A stretch of 8,554 bases of DNA, from the NCBI GenBank assembly GCA_018675825.1, contig JABGXK010000068.1, forward strand, positions 1-8,554. Reading direction: 5' to 3'. Position 1 is the first letter of the stretch. Each line of letters opens with the position of its first letter. The notes beneath the pieces are model-generated. The model worked only from the letters and a program-made list of their open reading frames with translations, made no database searches and was not told the DNA's origin. Source of the stretch: Flavobacteriales bacterium. GTDB lineage: Bacteria; Bacteroidota; Bacteroidia; Flavobacteriales; BACL11. The position numbers and the translations under genes were made by a program. Of this stretch, positions 1 through 6,756 are shown piece after piece.

Positions 1-605
1 AGTTTTACTCCAATAAGTTTTGGAAATTTTAATTCCCATGCCATACCAGCCATAACATCAACAGCATCAGCTCCCCCAACTCCAATAGCAACCATTCCTA
101 GTCCACCAGCATTTACAGTATGAGAATCTGTACCGATCATCATTCCACCAGGAAAAGCGTAATTTTCTAGCACTACTTGATGTATTATACCTGCTCCTGG
201 TTTCCAGAATCCAATTCCATATTTATTACAAACTGAGCTTAAAAATTGGAATACTTCATTATTAATATTTAGACCTTCTTGTAAATCTTTAGAAGCTCCA
301 AGTTTAGCTTGTATTAAATGATCTGCATGTGTAGTTGAAGGTACAGCTACCTTATCTTTTCCAGCTTGCATAAATTGCAATAAAGCCATCTGTGCTGTTG
401 CATCTTGCATGGCAACACGATCAGGTGAAAAATCAACATAATCTTTACCTCTTTTAAATTCTGTATTTGTGTTTTTATTCCAAAGATGCGGGTAAAGTAT
501 TTTTTCTGAAAGAGTTAGATTCTTATTTAAAATAGAACGAGTTTTTTTAATAGAATCGGGATAGCTATTATATAATTTTTTAATTATATCTAGATCAAAA
601 GCCAT
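1..605 (-). CDS. acn: Aconitate hydratase (aconitase), N-terminal 201 codons, cut by the window edge
   Basis: Catalyses citrate to isocitrate via cis-aconitate in the TCA cycle, in the cytoplasm, using a [4Fe-4S] cluster. The translation starts MAFDLDIIKKLYNSYPDS and reads as a close relative of mitochondrial aconitase: RVAMQDATAQMALLQF, KVAVPSTTHADHLI, YGIGFWKPGAGIIHQ, IGTDSHTVNAGGLG and GVGGADAVDVMAG follow in order. By alignment from memory with mature pig aconitase, Q67, D95, H96, H142, D160, S161 and H162 match active-site Q72, D100, H101, H147, D165, S166 and H167, a constant offset of 5. Family members are about 750 residues, so most of the protein, including the cluster cysteines, lies outside the window. 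The ATG at 603-605 is the only sensible start: it sits 28 nt downstream of a good -7 promoter element and has no SD. A terminator separates it from the upstream rplI operon, so it is probably transcribed on its own. The product is near certain; the symbol (acn versus acnA) is a naming choice. Confidence 0.96.
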   Translation of the reverse strand, partial: MAFDLDIIKKLYNSYPDSIKKTRSILNKNLTLSEKILYPHLWNKNTNTEFKRGKDYVDFSPDRVAMQDATAQMALLQFMQAGKDKVAVPSTTHADHLIQAKLGASKDLQEGLNINNEVFQFLSSVCNKYGIGFWKPGAGIIHQVVLENYAFPGGMMIGTDSHTVNAGGLGMVAIGVGGADAVDVMAGMAWELKFPKLIGVK

Positions 606-633
606 GGTTGACGTATAGTTTTAGGATTAATTG

Positions 634-641
634 CAAATATA
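634..641 (-). promoter_or_regulatory. Bacteroidota-type -7 promoter element for aconitase
   Basis: Read on the minus strand this is TATATTTG, a full match to the Bacteroidota sigma-factor -7 consensus TAnnTTTG. It would place the transcript start near 625-630 and give a leader of only about 20-25 nt before the aconitase ATG. No TTTG -33 element is present at the usual 17-23 nt upstream, so the promoter may be weaker or activator-dependent. Confidence 0.65.
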
Positions 642-676
642 CATATTTTAAATGATTTTTATAAATTTTTTATTGC

Positions 677-690
677 TAGTGAAATCACTA
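677..690. repeat. Short perfect inverted repeat upstream of the aconitase promoter
   Basis: TAGTGA-AA-TCACTA is a perfect 6-bp inverted repeat with a 2-bp spacer. It lies about 35 bp upstream of the aconitase -7 element and just downstream of the rplI terminator, a position suited to a dimeric transcription factor. In AT-rich DNA a 6-bp dyad can arise by chance, so the regulatory role is only a suggestion. Confidence 0.35.
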
Positions 691-698
691 TAATGCAT

Positions 699-728
699 AA
701 AAAAACCGAATTTTTTAAATTCGGTTTT
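699..728 (-). terminator. Intrinsic terminator of the rpsF-rpsR-rplI operon
   Basis: A 12-bp perfect stem (arms 717-728 and 702-713, core CCGAA/TTCGG) with a 3-nt loop begins 20 bp beyond the rplI stop codon. Read on the minus strand, the descending arm runs into a tract of seven T (complement of 699-705), four of them inside the stem. This is a standard rho-independent terminator. It closes the ribosomal protein operon before the aconitase gene. Confidence 0.88.
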
Positions 729-747
729 AAAATATATTTAAAATTAA

Positions 748-1191
748 TTATTCAGCAACAACACTAAAAGGAACATTAATCATTACTGATCTATGTAACC
801 TAACTTCTGCTTCATAATTACCTAGTTCTTTAATAGTTGAAAGTTTTACAAATCTCTTATCAATATCATGTCCAAGAGCAGATAATGCATCTGTAAATTG
901 AGAAGATTTAATAGATCCAAATATTTTTGTTCCTCCCTCTGCAACTTTAGCTTTAATTTGAATATCTAAAGTTGGTAAGGCTTCAGCAGTTTTATTAAGT
1001 TGTGCAATTAATTTTGAGTCTTTTTGTTCTTGTTGTCTTAAATTTTCATTAAGAACTTTTACAGAAGATTCTGTAGCTAATATAGCTTTTCCTGTTGGGA
1101 TGAGGAAATTTCTTCCATATCCGGCTTTAACTTTAATAACTTCATTTTTAAAACCAAGCTTCTCAACATTTTCTAATAAAATAACATTCAT
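748..1191 (-). CDS. rplI: 50S ribosomal protein bL9
   Basis: Structural protein of the large ribosomal subunit; it binds 23S rRNA near the base of the L1 stalk, extends away from the ribosome, and affects translational fidelity. The 147 residues are the normal family length. The N-terminal rRNA-binding domain is MNVILLENVEKLGFKNEVIKV followed by AGYGRNFLIPTGKA (residues 23-36), the L9 signature with its conserved glycines. A long charged connecting helix follows (about 40-75), then the C-terminal domain with AEGGTKIFGSIKSSQF, ending NVPFSVVAE. It is third in the rpsF-rpsR-rplI operon, 17 nt after rpsR. The upstream region is purine-rich (AAAAAAAGAAGAAC) without a real SD. The operon terminator lies just downstream. 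Confidence 0.98.
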   Translation of the reverse strand: MNVILLENVEKLGFKNEVIKVKAGYGRNFLIPTGKAILATESSVKVLNENLRQQEQKDSKLIAQLNKTAEALPTLDIQIKAKVAEGGTKIFGSIKSSQFTDALSALGHDIDKRFVKLSTIKELGNYEAEVRLHRSVMINVPFSVVAE

Positions 1192-1208
1192 GTTCTTCTT
1201 TTTTTAAA

Positions 1209-1478
1209 TTATTTTAAATTATCACCTACAAAAGGAAGTAAAGCTAATTGTCTTGCTCTTTTTACAGATATAGCTAGTCTTCTCTGAAATTTCATTGAGT
1301 TTCCAGTAATTCTTCTTGGAAGGATCTTTCCTTGTTCATTTAAAAAACGCATTAAAAAGTCAGGGTCCTTGTAATCAATATATTGAATACCCATTTTTTT
1401 AAATCGGCAGTATTTACTTTGTTTTCTTTTCTCTATATCTACTGGAGAAAGATATCTGATTTCTGTTTTATTGCTCAT
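1209..1478 (-). CDS. rpsR: 30S ribosomal protein bS18
   Basis: Small-subunit protein on the platform, where it pairs with bS6. The 89 residues include the family core: KYCRFKKMGIQYIDYKDPDFL (about 23-43), then FLNEQGKILPRRITG (about 45-59) and the basic helix KFQRRLAISVKRARQLALLPF (about 63-83). It begins 2 nt after the rpsF stop, so the two are tightly, perhaps translationally, coupled, fitting their 1:1 complex. The upstream sequence (AAATCAGAATAATT) contains no SD. In Flavobacterium johnsoniae, bS18, bS6 and bS21 are known to sequester the anti-SD end of 16S rRNA, so this protein is expected to take part in the same arrangement here. Confidence 0.98.
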   Translation of the reverse strand: MSNKTEIRYLSPVDIEKRKQSKYCRFKKMGIQYIDYKDPDFLMRFLNEQGKILPRRITGNSMKFQRRLAISVKRARQLALLPFVGDNLK

Positions 1479-1480
1479 AA

Positions 1481-1828
1481 TTATTCTGATTTAGATTTTT
1501 CATTTAATTTTTTTCTTCTTCTGTCAGCATATTCCATGGCGTATTTATCTAATTTAACAGTTTGCCATCTAATGACTCTTTCGTCTCTTTGAAACTCTAT
1601 TTCAAAATTATTTATTACAGATCCTTCAGCTTGAAACTCAAGTAAATAGTAAAATCCAGTTTTTTTCTTCTGAATAACATATTTAAGTTTTTTTAAGCCC
1701 CAGTTTTCCTCATGAGATATTTTTGCTTTTTTATCTTTCAAGTGATCGATAAATTTTTTTACCGTTTCCCTTACCTGTTCATCAGATAAGACGGGATTCA
1801 TTATGAAAACGGTTTCGTAATTGTTCAT
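1481..1828 (-). CDS. rpsF: 30S ribosomal protein bS6
   Basis: Small-subunit platform protein and partner of bS18. The 115-residue product opens MNNYETVFIMNPVLSDEQV, the typical bS6 first strand and turn, followed by the amphipathic helix VKKFIDHLKDKKAKI, then WGLKKLKYVIQKKKTGFYYLLEF (about 43-65), which matches the conserved bS6 core. The later RDERVIRWQTVKLDKYA (about 81-97) is also characteristic, and the tail is basic (DRRRKKLNEKSKSE). It is the first gene of the operon with rpsR and rplI. Transcription should start near 1865 from a consensus promoter, leaving a leader of about 36 nt. The bases just before the ATG are A-rich (AAAACCAAAAAAA) with no SD, as is usual in Bacteroidota. I see no stem in this short leader resembling the S6:S18-binding RNA used for autoregulation in other bacteria. 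Confidence 0.98.
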   Translation of the reverse strand: MNNYETVFIMNPVLSDEQVRETVKKFIDHLKDKKAKISHEENWGLKKLKYVIQKKKTGFYYLLEFQAEGSVINNFEIEFQRDERVIRWQTVKLDKYAMEYADRRRKKLNEKSKSE

Positions 1829-1871
1829 TTTTTTTGGTTTTCTTATTAATTATTTAGTTTAAATCGGGCGG

Positions 1872-1903
1872 CAAATTTAAAAAAACTATATATAATAACC
1901 AAA
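1872..1903 (-). promoter_or_regulatory. Consensus Bacteroidota promoter for rpsF-rpsR-rplI
   Basis: On the minus strand, TTTG (complement of 1900-1903) is followed after 20 nt by TAAATTTG (complement of 1872-1879). Both elements and their spacing match the Bacteroidota housekeeping promoter (TTTG, 17-23 nt, TAnnTTTG). The transcript would begin in the GC-rich stretch CCGCCCG, about 36 nt before the rpsF ATG. Confidence 0.8.
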
Positions 1904-1924
1904 TAAGAGTTAGTTTTTAATTTG
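1872..1924. repeat. Imperfect inverted repeat covering the rpsF promoter
   Basis: The arm at 1872-1888 (CAAATTT, then A-rich, ending ACTA) is mirrored by the arm at 1911-1924 (TAGTTTTTAATTTG). Inside them, AAAAACTA (1881-1888) and TAGTTTTT (1911-1918) are perfectly complementary. The repeat encloses the -33 element and includes the -7 element of the rpsF promoter, so it could be an operator. Chance similarity in AT-rich DNA is a real alternative. Confidence 0.35.
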
Positions 1925-1932
1925 AACAATTA

Positions 1933-1966
1933 TTTGATCATTATTTTATTATAAATGTTAAATTTG
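1933..1966 (+). promoter_or_regulatory. Consensus Bacteroidota promoter for dnaX
   Basis: TTTG at 1933-1936 is followed after 22 nt by TAAATTTG at 1959-1966, a full match to the Bacteroidota -33/-7 promoter. The transcript would start near 1970-1975, about 15-20 nt before the ATG at 1991. This decides the dnaX start: the in-frame ATG at 1955 lies upstream of the -7 element and would not be in the mRNA. The promoter is divergent from the rpsF promoter in the same 162-bp intergenic region. Confidence 0.75.
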
Positions 1967-1990
1967 TCATTGATTTTTATCCCCCTTAAC

Positions 1991-3763
1991 ATGAGTGATT
2001 TTTTAGTTTCAGCGAGGAAATACAGACCAAGAACATTTGATAGAGTTATTGGGCAAGATGCTATTACTTTAACACTTAAAAGTGCAATTAAGCAAGAGCA
2101 ATTAGCACAATCTTTTCTTTTTTGTGGCCCTAGAGGTGTTGGTAAAACCTCTCTAGCAAGGATACTTGCCAAGACTATTAATTGTGATAAGATAAGTTCT
2201 GATATTGTTGCTTGTGATGAATGTGTATCTTGTAAATCTTTTAATGAAAATAGTTCTTTTAATGTTCATGAGTTAGATGCTGCTTCAAATAATTCAGTTG
2301 ATGATATTCGTAACCTAGTTGATCAAGTTCGTTTTGCACCACAGGTTGGAAGTTATAATATTTATATTATTGATGAGGTTCATATGCTATCTCAGTCTGC
2401 CTTTAATGCTTTTCTTAAAACATTAGAAGAACCACCCAAGCATGCTAAATTTATTTTAGCTACTACTGAAAAGCATAAAATAATTCCTACAATATTATCT
2501 AGATGTCAAATTTTTGATTTTAAAAGAGTTAGTAATGCAGATATTGTAAAAAATTTAAATTATGTTGCTTCTCAAGAAAATATATCAGTAGATCTTGATG
2601 CTCTTCATTTAATTGCTGAAAAATCTGATGGAGCTCTTAGAGATTCTTTATCTTTATTTGATAGATTAGTAAGTTTTTCTGAAAGCAAACTAATATATAA
2701 AGATGTTGTTGACCATCTTAATATTCTTGATTATGATTATTACTTTAAAATAACTGATCAATTACTGACTAATAATATAAGCGCATTATTATTGTCATAT
2801 AATGAAATTATTTGTAATGGTTTTGATGGTCAGAACTTTATTAATGGTTTAGCAAATCATCTTCGTGATTTGCTTTTATGTCAAGATATTGAAACGGTTT
2901 GTTTGCTATCTAAAAATGAAAAACTAGAAAAACGATATTTAGCACAAGCCCAAGCAACAAATGATAGGTTCTTAGTTAAGGCATTAAAATTAACTAATGA
3001 ATGTGATATTCAATATAAATTAAGTAGTAATCAAAGATTACTTGTAGAGGTCTGTTTAATGCAAATATCTTCAATTGGTTATGATACTGAAATAAAAAAA
3101 AAACATAAAAATTTTGTAGTCTCAAATCAAAAAAATAATGATCAAGCAGATGTTATAATTACAAATAATAATAAAGAGAAGACTGATCAAATTAAAGAAA
3201 CTAAAGACATTAATGTTTTAGATAAGAGTAAACAAATTAAAGTTGAAGAAGTTAATGATGTTGTATCAGATAAAATTGATAGTAGAAATAAAAATAATTA
3301 TGTAGTAAAGGCTAAGACAATCTCTATTTTAAATGTCATTGAAAAAGAAGTTGAGCAAGAAAAATTAGAGGATAGTGATGAGGTATTAAGATCAAATAAG
3401 ATTTCACAAGATCTTGTTTTAGAAAAATGGAAAGAAATGATTTTATATTTTAAAAATTCAGAAAAAACAAATTTAGCTATTACACTTGGTATTAATGATC
3501 CTGTACTTATAGATTCTAGCAATATTGAAATACCTCTAAGTAACACATCTCAAATTGAATTAGTTAATCAAGAAAGATATAATATATTAAGATTTTTAAG
3601 AGATAAATTAAATAATGACTTAATAGACTTAAATACTAAAGTTACAAAAACAACTAAAGAGAATACTCCTTATACTAATTCAGATAAATTTAAAGAAATG
3701 TCTAAAGACAATAAATATTTAGAAAAGTTACAACAAGAACTTGGGCTTGACCCAGATTATTAA
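1991..3763 (+). CDS. dnaX: DNA polymerase III subunit tau/gamma (clamp-loader ATPase)
   Basis: ATPase of the clamp loader, which opens and loads the beta sliding clamp during chromosome replication. With the start at 1991 the protein has 590 residues and opens MSDFLVSARKYRPRTFDRVIGQ, the canonical DnaX N-terminus; the longer frame from 1955 would add 12 unconserved residues and begin upstream of the promoter. Visible motifs: Walker A GPRGVGKT (46-53); zinc-binding cysteines C65, C75, C78 and C81; Walker B YIIDEVH (125-131); LKTLEEPP (142-149); sensor 1 FILATTE (154-160); arginine finger SRC (170-172); sensor 2 GALRD (214-218). The clamp-loader collar domain ends near 365. There, codons 368-371 hold a run of ten A (3094-3103), a candidate slippage site for a short gamma-like form. 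The tau-specific part has a Lys/Asn/Asp-rich linker (about 372-470) and a C-terminal domain ending YTNSDKFKEM...LEKLQQELGLDPDY, a pattern I recognise from Bacteroidota DnaX. The M16 gene follows after 14 nt. Confidence 0.97.
   Translation: MSDFLVSARKYRPRTFDRVIGQDAITLTLKSAIKQEQLAQSFLFCGPRGVGKTSLARILAKTINCDKISSDIVACDECVSCKSFNENSSFNVHELDAASNNSVDDIRNLVDQVRFAPQVGSYNIYIIDEVHMLSQSAFNAFLKTLEEPPKHAKFILATTEKHKIIPTILSRCQIFDFKRVSNADIVKNLNYVASQENISVDLDALHLIAEKSDGALRDSLSLFDRLVSFSESKLIYKDVVDHLNILDYDYYFKITDQLLTNNISALLLSYNEIICNGFDGQNFINGLANHLRDLLLCQDIETVCLLSKNEKLEKRYLAQAQATNDRFLVKALKLTNECDIQYKLSSNQRLLVEVCLMQISSIGYDTEIKKKHKNFVVSNQKNNDQADVIITNNNKEKTDQIKETKDINVLDKSKQIKVEEVNDVVSDKIDSRNKNNYVVKAKTISILNVIEKEVEQEKLEDSDEVLRSNKISQDLVLEKWKEMILYFKNSEKTNLAITLGINDPVLIDSSNIEIPLSNTSQIELVNQERYNILRFLRDKLNNDLIDLNTKVTKTTKENTPYTNSDKFKEMSKDNKYLEKLQQELGLDPDY
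3094..3103 (+). other. A10 candidate slippage (frameshift) site within dnaX
   Basis: Ten consecutive A residues span the last base of Ile368 and three Lys codons (369-371). It is the longest single-base run I find in the window. In the -1 frame the next codons are ACA TAA (stop 3106-3108); in the +1 frame a TAG follows at 3117-3119. Slipping would therefore yield proteins of about 372 or 375 residues that retain the complete clamp-loader core. DnaX in E. coli (ribosomal frameshift) and Thermus (transcriptional slippage on an A run) is known to use such sites. I see no upstream SD-like stimulator, which favours transcriptional slippage if the site is used at all. Confidence 0.5.
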
Positions 3764-3777
3764 TAAAATTAAAAACT

Positions 3778-6720
3778 ATGTCGATAAATAAATTTAAAAC
3801 AGAAAGTATTATAACAATCTTACTGATAGTTTCTTTTGGAATCTATTTAATAAATAATGTAAAAAAACAAAAAAAGATGATTGAAAATAATTATGAATCA
3901 GTTACTGATGACCCATTAAATACCCGAATTTACACTTTAGATAATGGATTAAAAGTTTATCTTTCATCATATGATGATGCTCCAAGGGTTCAGACAAATA
4001 TTGCAGTAAGAGCAGGAAGTAAAAATGATCCTTCCCACGCAACTGGACTGGCACATTATTTAGAGCATATGTTATTCAAGGGTACTGATAAATATGGGTC
4101 TTTAGACTATTCAAAGGAAAAGCCATTACTTGATAAAATAGAATCTCTTTATGAGCAGTATAGAACTGTTGATATGTCAGACATTAAAGGTAGAGATAAA
4201 ATATGGCGTCAAATAGATTCAGTATCTGGTGAAGCTGCTAAATTATGTATTGCTAATGAATATGATAAAATGCTAAGTGGGATTGGGGCTAAAGGAACTA
4301 ATGCATATACATCAAATGAAAGAACTGTTTATGTAAATGATATTCCGTCAAATCAAATTGAAAAATGGCTAAAGATTGAATCAGAACGTTTTAGAATGCC
4401 AGTTTTTAGATTGTTTCATACTGAATTAGAGGCTGTCTATGAAGAAAAAAATAGATCCTTAGATACAGATGGCAGCAAGATGTTTGAAGGCCTTATGTCC
4501 GGTCTATTTAAGAATCATCAATATGGAACACAAACAACCATTGGTACTATCGATCATTTAAAAAACCCTTCATTAACTGAGATTAGAAAATATTTTAATA
4601 AATATTATGTTCCAAACAATATGGCAATATGTATGTCAGGAGATTTTGAATATGATGATGTTATTATATTAGTAAACAAGTATTTTGGTAGTTTTGAGCG
4701 TAAAGAAGACCCTTTATTTGAGGTTCTTAAGGAAGATGATATAGTATCTCCTCGTATAACAAATGTTTATGGTCCAGAAGCGGAAAGGTTATATGTTGGT
4801 TTTAGATTAAATGGATCAAATTCTAGTGATGCCAATCTTCTTAGAATGGTTGATATGGTATTAAGCAATACTTCAGCTGGATTAATTGATATTAATCTTA
4901 ATCAGGCTCAAAAGCTAACTGGTGGAGGTTGTTTTCCATATATATTAAATGATTATTCTATTCATGGTTTTTATGGAAGCCCATTAACAGATCAAAGTCT
5001 TGAAGATGTTAAAGATTTATTATTATCACAACTTGATGAAATAAAAGCTGGTAATTTTTCAAATTGGATATTGCAAGCTATTATTTCTGATCTTAAGCTA
5101 GAACAAATAAAGAAATACGAATCTAATAATGGTAGAGCTGAAGAGTTTGTAGATGCTTTTATTCTAAATAAAAGTTGGGAGCAACACCAAAGTACACTTA
5201 GTGAATTATCTAAGATTACAAAGCAAGATATTATAGATTTTGTAAATAGAAACTATAGTGATAATTATGTTGTAGTCTATAAAAGATTAGGAGATGATCC
5301 AAATGCTATTAAGGTTACTAAACCTCAAATTACTCCAGTTACAGTTAATAGAGAAGATAAATCAGAATTTTTATCCTCTGTTCTTGCTGAGGATGTAAAG
5401 GATATCGAACCAAAGTTTGTTGATTTTTCAAAAGATATCCAGCAAGATAAAATGAATTCTGTTTCTCTCTTATATAAAGAGAATAAAGAGAATGAAAGAT
5501 TTCAATTAAACTATGTCCTTGATATGGGAACTGATCACAACAAAAAACTAAAGTTAGCAGTTGATTATTTAAAATATCTTGGAACAGATCAAATATCTTC
5601 AAATAAAAAGCTTGAAGAATTTTATAAGCTTGGATGTGATTTGTCAGTAAATACTTCTTCAAATTTAACAAAGATTTCTTTAACTGGATTATCAGGTAAT
5701 TTTGAAGAATCTGTAACCCTTTTAGAAAATATCTTATCTAATGCTGTGGCTGATGAAGATGCTTTATTAAGTTTAAAAGCAACATATGAAAAACAGAAAA
5801 GTGATGCTAAGCTAGATAAACAGGTTATATTATTTTCTGCTATGACAAGTTATGCTCGTTATGGTAAAAATTCTTCATTTACAAACTCACTAACTAAAGA
5901 AGAATTAGACTCTACAAACTCAACAGAATTGCTTGAAATAATACATAATCTAACTAAAAATGATCATAGAGTTTTATATTATGGTCCTGATAATATTTCG
6001 GATGTTAAACAGTTATTACTTAATATTCATAATACTTCTGATCTAATTGCTATAGAAGCAAAAGACTTAAATGTGGAAAATGCAATGAATTCTAACCAAG
6101 TATATGTTCTTGATTATGATATGAAACAAGCTGAAGTTATAATGTACACAAAAGGATCTGAATTAAATAATGATGAATATTCTATTATCAAATTTCATAA
6201 TGAATATTTTGGTGGTGGAATGAGCTCTATTATATTTCAAGAGATGCGAGAATCTAAAGCATTAGCTTATTCAGTATACAGTACATATACAATACCTAAA
6301 AGATTAAATGATTCTCATTATGGATTTTCATATATTGGAACTCAGGCTGATAAACTTGGTGATGCAATGCAAGGGATGCTAGAACTTTTGACTCAAATGC
6401 CTGAGGCAAATTCTAATATGGAAACTGCTAGAGAAGGAATTTTACAAAAGATTAGAACTGAGAGAATAACTAAAACAAAAATCTTAGATTATTATGAGGC
6501 AACTAGAAAAATTAATATTGATTATGATCAACGAAGTGATTTGTATAATGATGTTTCAAGCTTTACTATTGAAGATTTAACCAATTTTCATAATACTCAT
6601 GTAAAAAGTGATAGTTATACTTATATGGTATTAGGAAGCTCTAAGGAAATTGATTTAAAATTATTAGAGACATATGGTAATGTCACTATACTTACATTAG
6701 AAGACGTATTTGGTTACTAA
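3778..6720 (+). CDS. Membrane-anchored M16 family zinc metallopeptidase (pitrilysin/insulinase type)
   Basis: Predicted zinc peptidase that degrades peptides or small proteins inside a clam-shell chamber; the substrate is unknown. The 980 residues hold two tandem M16 halves. Residues 10-25 (SIITILLIVSFGIYLI) form one membrane segment. The active half has the inverted zinc motif H93-YL-E96-H97, with E96 the likely catalytic base. In F-HTELEAVYEEKN (213-225), E223 is the likely third zinc ligand and E216 the supporting acid, by analogy with insulin-degrading enzyme E189 and E182. An insertion of about 50 residues between the HxxEH and GTNAYTS (173-179) is typical of the Bacteroidota members I recognise. 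The second half lacks a zinc site but keeps EYFGGGMSSIIFQEMRESKALAYSVYS; R824 and Y831 there match the substrate-binding Arg/Tyr pair of the family. There is no Cys near the membrane segment, so no lipobox. It lies 14 nt after dnaX and 36 nt before isocitrate dehydrogenase, so co-transcription is likely but says little about function. Confidence 0.92.
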   Translation: MSINKFKTESIITILLIVSFGIYLINNVKKQKKMIENNYESVTDDPLNTRIYTLDNGLKVYLSSYDDAPRVQTNIAVRAGSKNDPSHATGLAHYLEHMLFKGTDKYGSLDYSKEKPLLDKIESLYEQYRTVDMSDIKGRDKIWRQIDSVSGEAAKLCIANEYDKMLSGIGAKGTNAYTSNERTVYVNDIPSNQIEKWLKIESERFRMPVFRLFHTELEAVYEEKNRSLDTDGSKMFEGLMSGLFKNHQYGTQTTIGTIDHLKNPSLTEIRKYFNKYYVPNNMAICMSGDFEYDDVIILVNKYFGSFERKEDPLFEVLKEDDIVSPRITNVYGPEAERLYVGFRLNGSNSSDANLLRMVDMVLSNTSAGLIDINLNQAQKLTGGGCFPYILNDYSIHGFYGSPLTDQSLEDVKDLLLSQLDEIKAGNFSNWILQAIISDLKLEQIKKYESNNGRAEEFVDAFILNKSWEQHQSTLSELSKITKQDIIDFVNRNYSDNYVVVYKRLGDDPNAIKVTKPQITPVTVNREDKSEFLSSVLAEDVKDIEPKFVDFSKDIQQDKMNSVSLLYKENKENERFQLNYVLDMGTDHNKKLKLAVDYLKYLGTDQISSNKKLEEFYKLGCDLSVNTSSNLTKISLTGLSGNFEESVTLLENILSNAVADEDALLSLKATYEKQKSDAKLDKQVILFSAMTSYARYGKNSSFTNSLTKEELDSTNSTELLEIIHNLTKNDHRVLYYGPDNISDVKQLLLNIHNTSDLIAIEAKDLNVENAMNSNQVYVLDYDMKQAEVIMYTKGSELNNDEYSIIKFHNEYFGGGMSSIIFQEMRESKALAYSVYSTYTIPKRLNDSHYGFSYIGTQADKLGDAMQGMLELLTQMPEANSNMETAREGILQKIRTERITKTKILDYYEATRKINIDYDQRSDLYNDVSSFTIEDLTNFHNTHVKSDSYTYMVLGSSKEIDLKLLETYGNVTILTLEDVFGY

Positions 6721-6756
6721 ATTTTTTATAAACATTTAATGAAAGTAAAATATAAG

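Noticed and set aside
1383..1592. 69-codon open frame on the plus strand opposite rpsR and rpsF
   Set aside because: It is antisense to two certain ribosomal protein genes and its Phe/Leu/Ser-rich product is what the reverse of Lys/Glu-rich coding sequence gives.
1829..1871. S6:S18-binding RNA structure in the rpsF leader
   Set aside because: The predicted leader is about 36 nt, has one CCGCCCG stretch with no complementary partner, and shows no stem.
1955..1990. Twelve-codon N-terminal extension of dnaX starting at an ATG at 1955
   Set aside because: It begins upstream of the -7 promoter element, is not similar to DnaX N-termini, and the ATG at 1991 gives the canonical MSDFLVSARKYRP start.
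1930..2172. 80-codon open frame on the minus strand opposite the start of dnaX
   Set aside because: It is the antisense of the conserved DnaX N-terminus and Walker A region and resembles no family; it also overlaps the promoter region.
3298..3546. 82-codon open frame on the minus strand inside dnaX
   Set aside because: Shadow of the lysine-rich tau linker; no promoter or recognisable protein.
5345..5671. 108-codon open frame on the minus strand inside the M16 peptidase gene
   Set aside because: Shadow of the coding strand; the plus-strand M16 frame is continuous and matches its family throughout.
6718..6725. TAAATTTT as a -7 element for isocitrate dehydrogenase
   Set aside because: It lacks the final G of TAnnTTTG and has no TTTG at a suitable distance; the nearby TTTG is far too close.
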